A stretch of 5,485 bases of DNA from an uncultured Mucilaginibacter sp. (GCF_946481715.1 NZ_CAMLOV010000250.1:1-5485), one strand, 5' to 3'; shown: positions 1 through 5,485, counted from the first letter of the stretch. The notes: generated by a model not told the origin, from the letters alone. A program made the numbers and translations.

Positions 1-44
1 TCATGTTGATTGTTTTTGTGTGGTAACTCAAATATATCAACACG

Positions 45-70
45 AAGGGGTAGCCTTGGCTACCCCTTTA
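45..70 (+). terminator. Rho-independent terminator of the gene off the left edge
   Basis: AAGGGGTAGC (45-54) is the exact reverse complement of GCTACCCCTT (59-68), giving a 10-bp stem closed by a CTTG tetraloop. The stem runs into TTTAATTTT on the + strand, while the other direction has no T-run, so it most likely ends a + strand transcript entering from the left. The T tract is interrupted by two A residues, so termination may be less than complete. Confidence 0.7.
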
Positions 71-102
71 ATTTTACCTTAAAAATATTTTCCCCGGACA
101 AC

Positions 103-126
103 AGTGAAACAAGTTCGGCATGACGC
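103..126 (-). repeat. Possible decayed copy of a dispersed intergenic palindrome
   Basis: Read on the minus strand this stretch begins GCGTCATGCCGAACTTG and continues TTTCAC. From memory it resembles a dispersed Bacteroidota intergenic repeat of the form GTCATGCTGAACTTG followed by TTTCAGCATC, in which ATGCTGAA and TTCAGCAT pair around CTTGT. Here the left arm is well kept (ATGCCGAA), but the right arm has degenerated to TTTCACTGT, so a full stem cannot form. The family assignment is recollection and was not checked. Confidence 0.35.
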
Positions 127-278
127 ACCATTTTTTTTCGAACACCCTTCGTTTCGAACCCATCGCTATGTGGCATTCTCAAGTTAATCCATTTCCCGCC
201 TTTGCGACATAAACAGCCAAACGGAACAAAGCCACTGTAACGTTTCCCCTATTCCATCCGTCATTCAAACTAAACAAT

Positions 279-286
279 TATCTTCG
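279..286 (+). promoter_or_regulatory. Candidate -7 box for the barrel gene
   Basis: TATCTTCG matches the Bacteroidota -7 consensus TAnnTTTG at all but one fixed position (C for the third T). It lies 17 bp before the ATG at 304, so transcription would begin near 293 and leave a leader of about ten bases. No clear TTTG is seen at the -33 distance, which keeps the call weak. Confidence 0.4.
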
Positions 287-303
287 CAAACATATTCCCG
301 TAT

Positions 304-945
304 ATGAAAAAACACTTACTTACCGCTTTAGCTATTTTACTTTTCGCCGGCATTTCATCCGCCCAAACCGGCAAAGGTGCCAAATATATCGGCGGCAGCT
401 TTAATCTTAATTATGATGAAGCAGGCTATTCCAGCAATATCACTTTTCCGCAGGGGCACACCCAATATTTTAATACCAGCATTCTCAACTTAAACATTAG
501 TCCGGAGTTTGGCTTCTTCCTGAACAAAAAGTGGGCGATCGGCATCCAACCGGGTTATTCGCGTGTGTCGGGCACCGAAACCAGCAATTATTACTCTAAC
601 ACCACCGTTACCGACAACTACAGTTACACCCGTAAATACCATACAGATATTATCGGGCTGGCCATTAACCTGCGTTATTACTGGATGCTGAGCGATAAGT
701 TTGGCATTTACCCGCAAATGGGCATCAGCAGCAACCATGTGCTGAATAACTTTACTGTAGGTTCGCTAAATATCGGCGGCAGCCCTAATGTGGTTTTCTT
801 CCCTACTCAAAAACTGGGCATCAATATGGGCTTTGGTAACCTCAATTACAATTACAACTACCAAACCAACGGCACCACGCTAAACCTGGCGTTTAACAAC
901 AACTTTACCTTTGGGTTGAATTATTACTGGGGAGGGAAGAATTAG
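304..945 (+). CDS. Secreted outer-membrane beta-barrel protein, function unknown
   Basis: The 213-residue product starts with a clear Sec signal peptide: MKKH, a hydrophobic core (residues 5-17), and a likely signal peptidase I cut after SSA at residue 20, before Gln21. The mature part of about 193 residues is rich in Tyr, Asn and Gly. It shows alternating polar/hydrophobic stretches typical of transmembrane beta strands, for example near residues 26-36, 58-70, 77-88, 113-127, 132-142, 165-182 and 196-208. Size and pattern fit the small OmpA/OmpX-like barrels common in Bacteroidota (outer membrane beta-barrel domain family), probably eight-stranded. No substrate can be proposed. The last strand ends in YYW followed by GGKN, so the usual terminal aromatic is not the last residue. 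The stop codon is the first triplet of the hairpin repeat that follows. The ATG at 304 is chosen because it gives a textbook signal peptide. It is probably a monocistronic unit, since the next gene has its own promoter. Confidence 0.85.
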   Translation: MKKHLLTALAILLFAGISSAQTGKGAKYIGGSFNLNYDEAGYSSNITFPQGHTQYFNTSILNLNISPEFGFFLNKKWAIGIQPGYSRVSGTETSNYYSNTTVTDNYSYTRKYHTDIIGLAINLRYYWMLSDKFGIYPQMGISSNHVLNNFTVGSLNIGGSPNVVFFPTQKLGINMGFGNLNYNYNYQTNGTTLNLAFNNNFTFGLNYYWGGKN

Positions 946-1030
946 AGACAAGAAATTTAGAATCAAGAGTCAAGATGAATGAGAAACTAACCATTCTATC
1001 TTGATTCTTGTCTCTTGATTCTTGACTCTA
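943..1030. repeat. Long imperfect hairpin built from CAAGA/TCTTG heptads
   Basis: The right arm (998-1030) is A followed by four 7-base units TCTTGAT, TCTTGTC, TCTTGAT and TCTTGAC, then TCTA. The left arm (943-976) carries the complementary units (GACAAGA, ATCAAGA, GTCAAGA) around an irregular AATTTAGA. When the right arm is reverse-complemented the two arms align over about 33 bases with a few mismatches and a 1-base length difference. The stem continues inward as GAATG (977-981) with CATTC (992-996), leaving a 10-base loop at 982-991 and a bulged T at 997. It contains the stop codon of the barrel gene and ends six bases before the dihydroorotase -7 box. Similar CAAGA/TCTTG repeats are, to my recollection, scattered between genes in Sphingobacteriaceae. 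It looks like a dispersed palindromic element, not a standard terminator, because no T-run follows it. Confidence 0.8.
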
Positions 1031-1043
1031 AAAACTATCTTTG
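1015..1043 (+). promoter_or_regulatory. Promoter of the dihydroorotase gene
   Basis: TATCTTTG at 1036-1043 is a perfect match to the Bacteroidota -7 box TAnnTTTG. A TTG at 1015-1017, 18 bp upstream, can serve as the -33 element (consensus TTTG at roughly 19-21 bp) and lies inside the right arm of the hairpin repeat. The box ends only five bases before the ATG at 1049, so the start of transcription should fall at or just before the initiation codon. This supports 1049 over any upstream in-frame start. Confidence 0.7.
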
Positions 1044-1048
1044 CCTCC

Positions 1049-2383
1049 ATGCCAACCATCCTCATTAAAGCCGCTACGATCATCAACGAAGGCAAACAAT
1101 TTGTTGCCGATGTACTGGTTAAAGACGGCCATATCGAACGAATTGACAGCAGCATCAGCGTACCTGCCGACAGGGAGATCAACGCCGAAGGGCTTTACCT
1201 TTTCCCGGGTTGTATAGACGACCAGGTACATTTCCGCGAGCCGGGGCTAACGCAAAAGGGGAATATTTATACCGAATCGCGCGCGGCGGTGGCTGGTGGC
1301 ATCACCTCTTTTATGGAGATGCCCAATACTGTGCCTAATACGCTCACCCGCGAATTTCTGGAAGATAAGTATGCCATAGCTGCGCAGAACTCTCCGGCCA
1401 ACTACTCCTTCTACATGGGTGCCAGTAACGATAATTTGGAGGAAGTTTTGCGTACCGATACCAAAAACGTGTGCGGTATTAAAGTGTTCATGGGTTCCTC
1501 AACCGGCAATATGCTGGTGGATAACCCTACCACGCTGGAGAACTTGTTTGCCAACTCGCCTATGCTTATTGCCACGCATTGCGAGGATGAGGCAACCATT
1601 AAAAGCAACCTCGAACATTATAAGCAACTGCTTGGCGAGAACATCCCTGTTGGGCTTCACCCCAAAATACGTAGCGCCGAAGCCTGCTACCTGTCATCAA
1701 GCATGGCAGTAGAACTGGCTAAAAAACATGGTACCCGCCTGCATATCCTCCATATCTCTACAGAGAAAGAAACGCATTTATTCACCAACGATATCCCGCT
1801 GGAAAACAAGCGTATAACCGCTGAGGCCTGTATCCATCATTTATGGTTTAGCGATGCCGATTATGAAACAAAAGGTAACCTGATAAAATGGAACCCTGCG
1901 GTTAAAACCACCGCCGACCGCGACGGCATTTTAGCCGCCGTGCTGGATGGCCGCATAGACGTAATAGCCACCGACCATGCTCCGCATACCACTGAAGAAA
2001 AGGCCCAGGCCTATCTGCAAGCCCCAAGCGGCGGCCCCTTAGTGCAGCACGCGTTGGTAGCGATGCTGGAGCTGCACAAGCAAGGCAAAATAACGCTGGA
2101 ACAAATTGCCGAAAAAATGGCGCATAACGTTGCGAAATGTTTCCAGATAGAAAAGCGGGGCTTTATCCGCGAAGGGTATTGGGCAGATCTGGCACTGGTA
2201 GATTTAAACAAACCCTGGAATGTGCAGAAAAACAACATTTTATACAAATGCGGCTGGTCGCCATTTGAGGGGCAGCGGTTTACATCAAGCGTTACGCATA
2301 CCATTGTGAGCGGCAATGTGGTTTACGAGGGTGGCAAAGTAATGGATAGCATTTATGGGCATAGGATGAGTTTTGTGCGGTAA
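1049..2383 (+). CDS. pyrC: Dihydroorotase (class I type, Bacteroidota branch)
   Basis: The 444-residue product is predicted to close N-carbamoyl-L-aspartate to L-dihydroorotate, the third step of de novo pyrimidine synthesis, in the cytoplasm. It has the amidohydrolase layout: a short N-terminal beta part (1-50), a metal-dependent TIM barrel, and a C-terminal beta part (about 375-444). Visible signatures are IDDQVHFREPG (His61, Arg63), EMPNT (90-94), a Lys in IKVFMGSSTG (Lys145, position of the carbamylated metal-bridging lysine), ATHCED (His177), LHILHIST (His235) and ATDHAPH (Asp309, the catalytic acid/base). The first His of the usual HxH metal motif is Gln59. I recall the same substitution in other Bacteroidota dihydroorotases, so it is probably a lineage trait. 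An in-frame TTG at 1022 is rejected as the start because the promoter box lies between it and the ATG. It appears to be transcribed alone. Other amidohydrolases (allantoinase, hydantoinase) are less likely given the REPG motif. Confidence 0.93.
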   Translation: MPTILIKAATIINEGKQFVADVLVKDGHIERIDSSISVPADREINAEGLYLFPGCIDDQVHFREPGLTQKGNIYTESRAAVAGGITSFMEMPNTVPNTLTREFLEDKYAIAAQNSPANYSFYMGASNDNLEEVLRTDTKNVCGIKVFMGSSTGNMLVDNPTTLENLFANSPMLIATHCEDEATIKSNLEHYKQLLGENIPVGLHPKIRSAEACYLSSSMAVELAKKHGTRLHILHISTEKETHLFTNDIPLENKRITAEACIHHLWFSDADYETKGNLIKWNPAVKTTADRDGILAAVLDGRIDVIATDHAPHTTEEKAQAYLQAPSGGPLVQHALVAMLELHKQGKITLEQIAEKMAHNVAKCFQIEKRGFIREGYWADLALVDLNKPWNVQKNNILYKCGWSPFEGQRFTSSVTHTIVSGNVVYEGGKVMDSIYGHRMSFVR

Positions 2384-2404
2384 ATACTAATAAACCGGGT
2401 AATA

Positions 2405-2599
2405 CTATTCTTTCACAGTTGAATTAAAATACCAAACCAGGAAGCTTACAACCAGTACCATCGCCAGCATCAAAAGAAAATTCTTTATGATGGATGGCAG
2501 CGTTCCTTTGTTACCGTCGCCGGTGGACCATACGGATGGCTCTATGATGCCCGCAATTACATATAGAACCTTTAATGCGCCTTTTGCAATTCGTTTCAT
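2405..2599 (-). CDS. Small single-pass membrane protein, unknown function
   Basis: I do not recognise this 64-residue protein. It has a basic start (MKRIAKGALK), a modestly hydrophobic stretch (11-19), a polar middle with Ser-Thr-Gly-Asp-Gly-Asn-Lys-Gly (25-32), and one strong membrane helix at about 37-58 (IIKNFLLMLAMVLVVSFLVW), ending in the short polar tail NSTVKE. The ATG lies 6 bp after the stop codon of the cytochrome gene, so it is probably translated from the same mRNA. Its stop is 21 bp from the convergent dihydroorotase stop. The very tight spacing and the plausible membrane topology make it more than a chance open frame. It may act with the membrane cytochrome upstream, but that is inference from position only. 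Confidence 0.65.
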   Translation of the reverse strand: MKRIAKGALKVLYVIAGIIEPSVWSTGDGNKGTLPSIIKNFLLMLAMVLVVSFLVWYFNSTVKE

Positions 2600-2605
2600 T
2601 GAGAT

Positions 2606-4762
2606 TTAATTTATAAACACCTCATCCACAAACACCCAACCCGGTTTACCTTTAGCAGGGTGCCAGTCGGGCACGGCCTTAATTGGTTTGGCAACGAGTT
2701 TTATGCAGGATACGGTTTGCGCCGTTTTCAGCTTACAGGTTAAAGGTACTAATCCAAATGGATCATTTTTATGCGGCGTGGCGGTTTTAAGGGTGCTTAG
2801 CAATTTCATGTGGTCTTTATCCGGCCCGCCCCATACTTCAACCCCCGCGCCTAAAAATATTTGCGATCCGATGTTGCGCATGGTATTTAGTTCCAGAGAA
2901 TGCATTTCGATAGGTATATTAAACCACATCATCATCACCAGGTCTTTTTGCGAGGCCAGCCATTTGCCGTTGCCAAAGTTGTTGCCGCCAAGGTCTTTAT
3001 CTATGATGGTTTTTGCGCCGTCGCCTTTGTATTTATCATCGGGGCGAGTAATGAATAGTACGCTATCCGGCGTGTAGCGGCATTTGTAAACGTTAAACTG
3101 CACGGAATCGCTGCTTAGCCAACCAACTTTATAAGCGCGGGCTTTTATTACCGTACTTTGGGTAATAATTGTACCCGGTTTGTATAACGGAGATTTGATG
3201 CTATCCGGCGTTCTGCCATCGGTTGTGTAACGGATATCTACGCCTTTAATGGGATTGCTTAATTGCAGGGCATAATTATCAGTGAATATCACCGCCGTGT
3301 TTTTCAACTGCGGGTTGGTAAGTTTTACCGGCTTGCCGTCATCCTTATAGCCTGTTAATATTTTTAATTGCTTGTTGCTTACCTGCAGCGATTGAAAATC
3401 CGCAGGTTTAAGCCCTGTATCCCATACTGCCAGTTCGGTAAGGCTTTTTATGGCGGCTAAAGTTTTAATATCTGCTGGGCTTAACTTCACCCCTGCTAAC
3501 GACAGGCTATGCAGGTTTTTCAGGTTGCTTAACTCTTTCAACCCATTCCCCCTAACATCGCTAAAATTGAGTACCAACCGGCGCAGATTTTCCAGCTTGG
3601 CTACCGCTTTCAGGTCGGCATCTTTTACGGGCATCTTGTTTAGGTCGAGCGATACCACTTGCTTGCTGATGGGGCTTAGCTCCTCTAACGCCTTTATGTT
3701 GAAGGTGGCCTTGTTATAAATATTCACCCCCAGGGCCGGCGAGCCCGCAGCCAGTGGGTAAACCACACGGTAATTGTTGTTCAGTTTTTTTATATCGTCC
3801 TCGCTCGCGGCAGAAAAATCATAGGTTTCTTCGTTGCTTTCCGCAGGTTTCAGAAACGATGACGCAATTATCCGCAAGGAATCGGTAGCAGGCAAATCAA
3901 TGACCTTCTTTTTAAAATCAGCATTGTTCTTCACCCAAAAGTACAGCAGCATTTGTTCTTCTTCCGTCAACTGTGGTTTGCCGGTGGGGGGCATATGTTT
4001 CTTTTCACCTTCGGGCAGGTGGATGCGCTGCAGCAGCAGGCTTATGGTAGGGTTACCCGCTACAAACAGCTTCCCTTTTTTACCGCCTTTCAGGATGGAT
4101 TCTTCATTCACAAGGCTTAATCCGCCCTTCATTTTATCAGCATTGTGGCAATTTTGGCATTTGGCCTCGAAGATGGGCGCTATCACGTCGCGGTACACCA
4201 GCGCTTCGTTAATAGGCACCGTCTTTTTACTGTTATCCATCACCGGACCGAAAACAAAATCATCGCCATGCGTAATGTTGCCGCCGAAGTGCCCGGCCAT
4301 TAGCAAACAAAAAACGGTAACTATCGCGCCGGTTTTGGCAATGGTTGCCGTGTAGCGTTCGCGGTTGCGGATGAGGTACACGCCATAACCTACAAAGGCC
4401 ACGCCTACCCCAAACCATTTATGCCATTGTAAATTGCTGCCCTCATATCCCGCCTCGCGCGACAACAGCAGCCCCATTATTACCGTGGCAGATGCAAACA
4501 ACGCACCCAGCAACAGCATGTAATTGGTAAAAGCCTGGTACAGCCGCTCGTTAATAAAGTCGGGCCTAAAGCGGAAATACTCCAGCAGCATGGCCAGCAT
4601 CAATATCACAATAGGGAAATGCAGGATGAGCGGATGCATGCGGCCAAGGGGCTGCAGCCATTGCGGTACCACAAGGTTATCGCCGGCCAGTAGTAAAACC
4701 AAAATAAAAACATTCAGCGCGAAAAGCGCCCCGTCTGCAAAACCCTTATGGCTGCTCTTCAT
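2606..4762 (-). CDS. Modular membrane cytochrome: DUF2231-like, PSCyt1-type cytochrome c, LRR, chitobiase C-terminal-like and discoidin-like domains
   Basis: With ATG at 4762 the product has 718 residues. The membrane part (1-165) has about five helices near residues 13-27, 44-63, 80-100, 115-131 and 144-158. It carries MHPLILHFP (His43, His48), WHKW (His114) and GHFGGNITHG (His158, His165), as in DUF2231-type membrane proteins. Next is a cytochrome c domain of the planctomycete PSCyt1 type (about 188-285), with the haem motif CQNCH at 202-206 and a likely axial Met257 in HMPPTGKP. Residues about 369-467 form four leucine-rich repeats of about 24 residues. Residues about 500-560 resemble the chitobiase/beta-hexosaminidase C-terminal domain (IRYTTDGRTPD, KARAYKVGWLSSD). 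Residues about 575-718 look like a beta-sandwich, discoidin-like module. The cytochrome and later domains probably face the periplasm. The role is unknown; electron transfer coupled to sugar or glycan handling is inferred. A longer frame from 4834 is rejected: it would overlap the upstream gene by 46 bp and add 24 residues with no signal or domain character. Confidence 0.85.
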   Translation of the reverse strand: MKSSHKGFADGALFALNVFILVLLLAGDNLVVPQWLQPLGRMHPLILHFPIVILMLAMLLEYFRFRPDFINERLYQAFTNYMLLLGALFASATVIMGLLLSREAGYEGSNLQWHKWFGVGVAFVGYGVYLIRNRERYTATIAKTGAIVTVFCLLMAGHFGGNITHGDDFVFGPVMDNSKKTVPINEALVYRDVIAPIFEAKCQNCHNADKMKGGLSLVNEESILKGGKKGKLFVAGNPTISLLLQRIHLPEGEKKHMPPTGKPQLTEEEQMLLYFWVKNNADFKKKVIDLPATDSLRIIASSFLKPAESNEETYDFSAASEDDIKKLNNNYRVVYPLAAGSPALGVNIYNKATFNIKALEELSPISKQVVSLDLNKMPVKDADLKAVAKLENLRRLVLNFSDVRGNGLKELSNLKNLHSLSLAGVKLSPADIKTLAAIKSLTELAVWDTGLKPADFQSLQVSNKQLKILTGYKDDGKPVKLTNPQLKNTAVIFTDNYALQLSNPIKGVDIRYTTDGRTPDSIKSPLYKPGTIITQSTVIKARAYKVGWLSSDSVQFNVYKCRYTPDSVLFITRPDDKYKGDGAKTIIDKDLGGNNFGNGKWLASQKDLVMMMWFNIPIEMHSLELNTMRNIGSQIFLGAGVEVWGGPDKDHMKLLSTLKTATPHKNDPFGLVPLTCKLKTAQTVSCIKLVAKPIKAVPDWHPAKGKPGWVFVDEVFIN

Positions 4763-4788
4763 ATTATAAATCGTGCTGCTGCAAGGGG

Positions 4789-5485
4789 TTAAACGCGTGT
4801 AAATTTGTAAGGGTAAACCTTGCCAGATGCCCATTGCGCCACATACAGGTTTTCGTCGTTATCTACACATACATCATGCGGGTTCAAAAATATCTTTTCG
4901 GCCTGCGCCATCGGTTGTAGTACGCCGTCAGTATACACAGGTTCGGTACCGCCGAGGTTGGATACCACTTTGTTGTTTTTATCGAGGATGGTGGTAAAGC
5001 CGGAGTTCTCCTTACCCAGATCGGGCGAACGCAATACAGCTGCATACAAGTGATCGCCTTTTATAACCGGGCGGCATACACAGGCACCGGGCAGTTTGAT
5101 GATCTCCTGCAGTTTGCCATCCATGCTGAATCGTTTGAAACAGTTGCGGGTGCGGTCGGTGATCAGCAGGGTTGGCGTACCTTTTCGCCTGTCGATAACA
5201 ATACCGTGCGCATTATCCAGATGTTCATCGCCCTCTCCTTTTCCGCCGAAAAAGCCTTTCAGCTTGCCGTCCTTATCGTAATGGGTAATGTATTGCGCGC
5301 CATATCCATCGGCAATAAAAATATCGCCGTTGGTGTCAATTGCGGTTTCTGTCGGCACAAATTCCTCTGCCTTTTTGTAAACACCGGTTTCCATCGGTAC
5401 ATCAATAGTCATTAATAATTTACCATCCAGCGTAGTTTTATAAACCTGGTGTTTTACAGTATCGGTAATGAAAAGAAATTCCGTG
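4789..5485 (-). CDS. NHL-repeat six-bladed beta-propeller protein, 5' end missing
   Basis: The frame stays open to the right window edge, so the gene is partial. 231 codons are visible, including 24 upstream of the first internal Met (5410-5412) that continue the propeller pattern (FLFITDTVKHQVYKTTLDGK). Repeats of about 45-55 residues have the NHL form: AIDTNGDIFIADG, HGIVIDRR, LLITDRTRNCFKRFSMDGK, and HDVCVDNDENLYVAQWASGKVYPY. The His residues in NAHGIV and NPHDVCVD sit where the metal-binding histidines lie in the related peptidyl-hydroxyglycine amidating lyase propeller, so a lyase-like or metal-binding role is possible. Many NHL proteins are non-enzymatic, however. A Cys pair (ACVCRP) is also visible. 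Export is likely from the fold and neighbours, but the N-terminus is outside the window. The next gene starts 26 bp after its stop, on the same strand, which suggests one operon. Confidence 0.82.
   Translation of the reverse strand, partial: TEFLFITDTVKHQVYKTTLDGKLLMTIDVPMETGVYKKAEEFVPTETAIDTNGDIFIADGYGAQYITHYDKDGKLKGFFGGKGEGDEHLDNAHGIVIDRRKGTPTLLITDRTRNCFKRFSMDGKLQEIIKLPGACVCRPVIKGDHLYAAVLRSPDLGKENSGFTTILDKNNKVVSNLGGTEPVYTDGVLQPMAQAEKIFLNPHDVCVDNDENLYVAQWASGKVYPYKFTRV

Larger units (their letters stand above)
1..303. other. Intergenic region left of the first gene
   Basis: No convincing gene is seen in these 303 bases on either strand. The first bases can be read on the + strand as a short tail, MLIVFVW, ending at a TAA at 24-26. 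This could be the end of a gene lying off the left edge, but seven residues cannot establish it. The rest holds a terminator hairpin (45-70), a possible dispersed-repeat remnant (103-126), a run of eight T (131-138), an 8-base direct repeat TTTCGAAC at 136-143 and 152-159, and a weak promoter before the barrel gene. Confidence 0.6.

Noticed and set aside
150..162. TTCGAACCC, resembling a tRNA T-arm on the minus strand
   Set aside because: No acceptor, D-arm or anticodon stem can be formed from the surrounding sequence, so it is not a tRNA.
1022..1048. TTG start for dihydroorotase nine codons upstream of the ATG
   Set aside because: The perfect -7 promoter box lies inside this stretch, so it should not be in the mRNA. 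The ATG product begins in line with the family.
970..1182. 70-codon minus-strand frame across the hairpin repeat and the dihydroorotase start
   Set aside because: Its C-terminal part is translated repeat sequence and the rest is antisense to the dihydroorotase gene; it has no independent support.
2011..2316. 101-codon open frame on the minus strand within the dihydroorotase gene
   Set aside because: The dihydroorotase frame carries catalytic motifs through this region. The reverse frame is Cys/Ser-rich and has no domain character.
3834..4355. 173-codon open frame on the + strand opposite the cytochrome gene
   Set aside because: It is antisense to a well-supported domain-bearing gene. Its translation is Ser/Phe/Leu-rich without a signal peptide, domain or promoter, as expected for a shadow frame.
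4763..4834. Longer start for the modular cytochrome (ATG at 4834)
   Set aside because: It would overlap the upstream NHL gene by 46 bp and add 24 residues with no signal or domain features. The ATG at 4760-4762 directly precedes a normal short polar stretch and first membrane helix.
5050..5415. 121-codon open frame on the + strand opposite the NHL gene
   Set aside because: It lies opposite clear NHL repeats and has no recognisable motif or promoter of its own.
1..5485. CRISPR array, insertion sequence, defence system or phage genes
   Set aside because: No regularly spaced direct repeats with spacers, no transposase or integrase motifs and no nuclease or phage proteins are visible on either strand.

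Overview
The window looks like chromosomal DNA from a Bacteroidota species, most likely in or near the Sphingobacteriaceae (Pedobacter/Mucilaginibacter type). The evidence is a TATCTTTG promoter box (the Bacteroidota TAnnTTTG -7 type) just upstream of a start codon, weak or absent Shine-Dalgarno sequences, a Bacteroidota-style dihydroorotase with a DDQVHFREPG motif, a small outer-membrane barrel protein, and intergenic repeats built from CAAGA/TCTTG heptads. The genus is inferred from general knowledge and was not checked by a search.

Layout. Positions 1-303 hold no convincing gene. They contain a strong hairpin terminator (45-70) for a gene lying off the left edge, a possible remnant of a dispersed palindromic repeat (103-126), and a weak promoter. 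A secreted outer-membrane beta-barrel protein follows on the + strand (304-945). Its stop codon is the first triplet of a long heptad-built hairpin (943-1030). Six bases past the hairpin is the promoter of a class I type dihydroorotase (1049-2383, de novo pyrimidine synthesis). That promoter is so close to the ATG that the mRNA should be leaderless or nearly so.

The right half is a minus-strand gene set that converges on the dihydroorotase with only 21 bp between stop codons. In transcription order it holds the 3' part of a six-bladed NHL beta-propeller gene (open to the right edge, 5' end missing), a 718-residue modular membrane protein, and a 64-residue single-pass membrane protein that starts 6 bp after the preceding stop. 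The modular protein carries, in order, a five-helix DUF2231-like membrane domain, a planctomycete-type cytochrome c domain, leucine-rich repeats, a chitobiase/hexosaminidase C-terminal-like domain and a discoidin-like C-terminal domain.

The three minus-strand genes look like the end of one operon. A periplasmic propeller, a membrane-anchored haem protein and carbohydrate-binding-like modules suggest envelope redox chemistry on a glycan or sugar substrate, of the sort predicted for PSCyt1 proteins of Planctomycetes, Verrucomicrobia and Bacteroidota. That function is inference; the domain order is read from the sequence. The least ordinary items are the modular cytochrome with its histidine-rich membrane part, and the hairpin repeat wedged between the barrel gene's stop codon and the pyrimidine gene's promoter.
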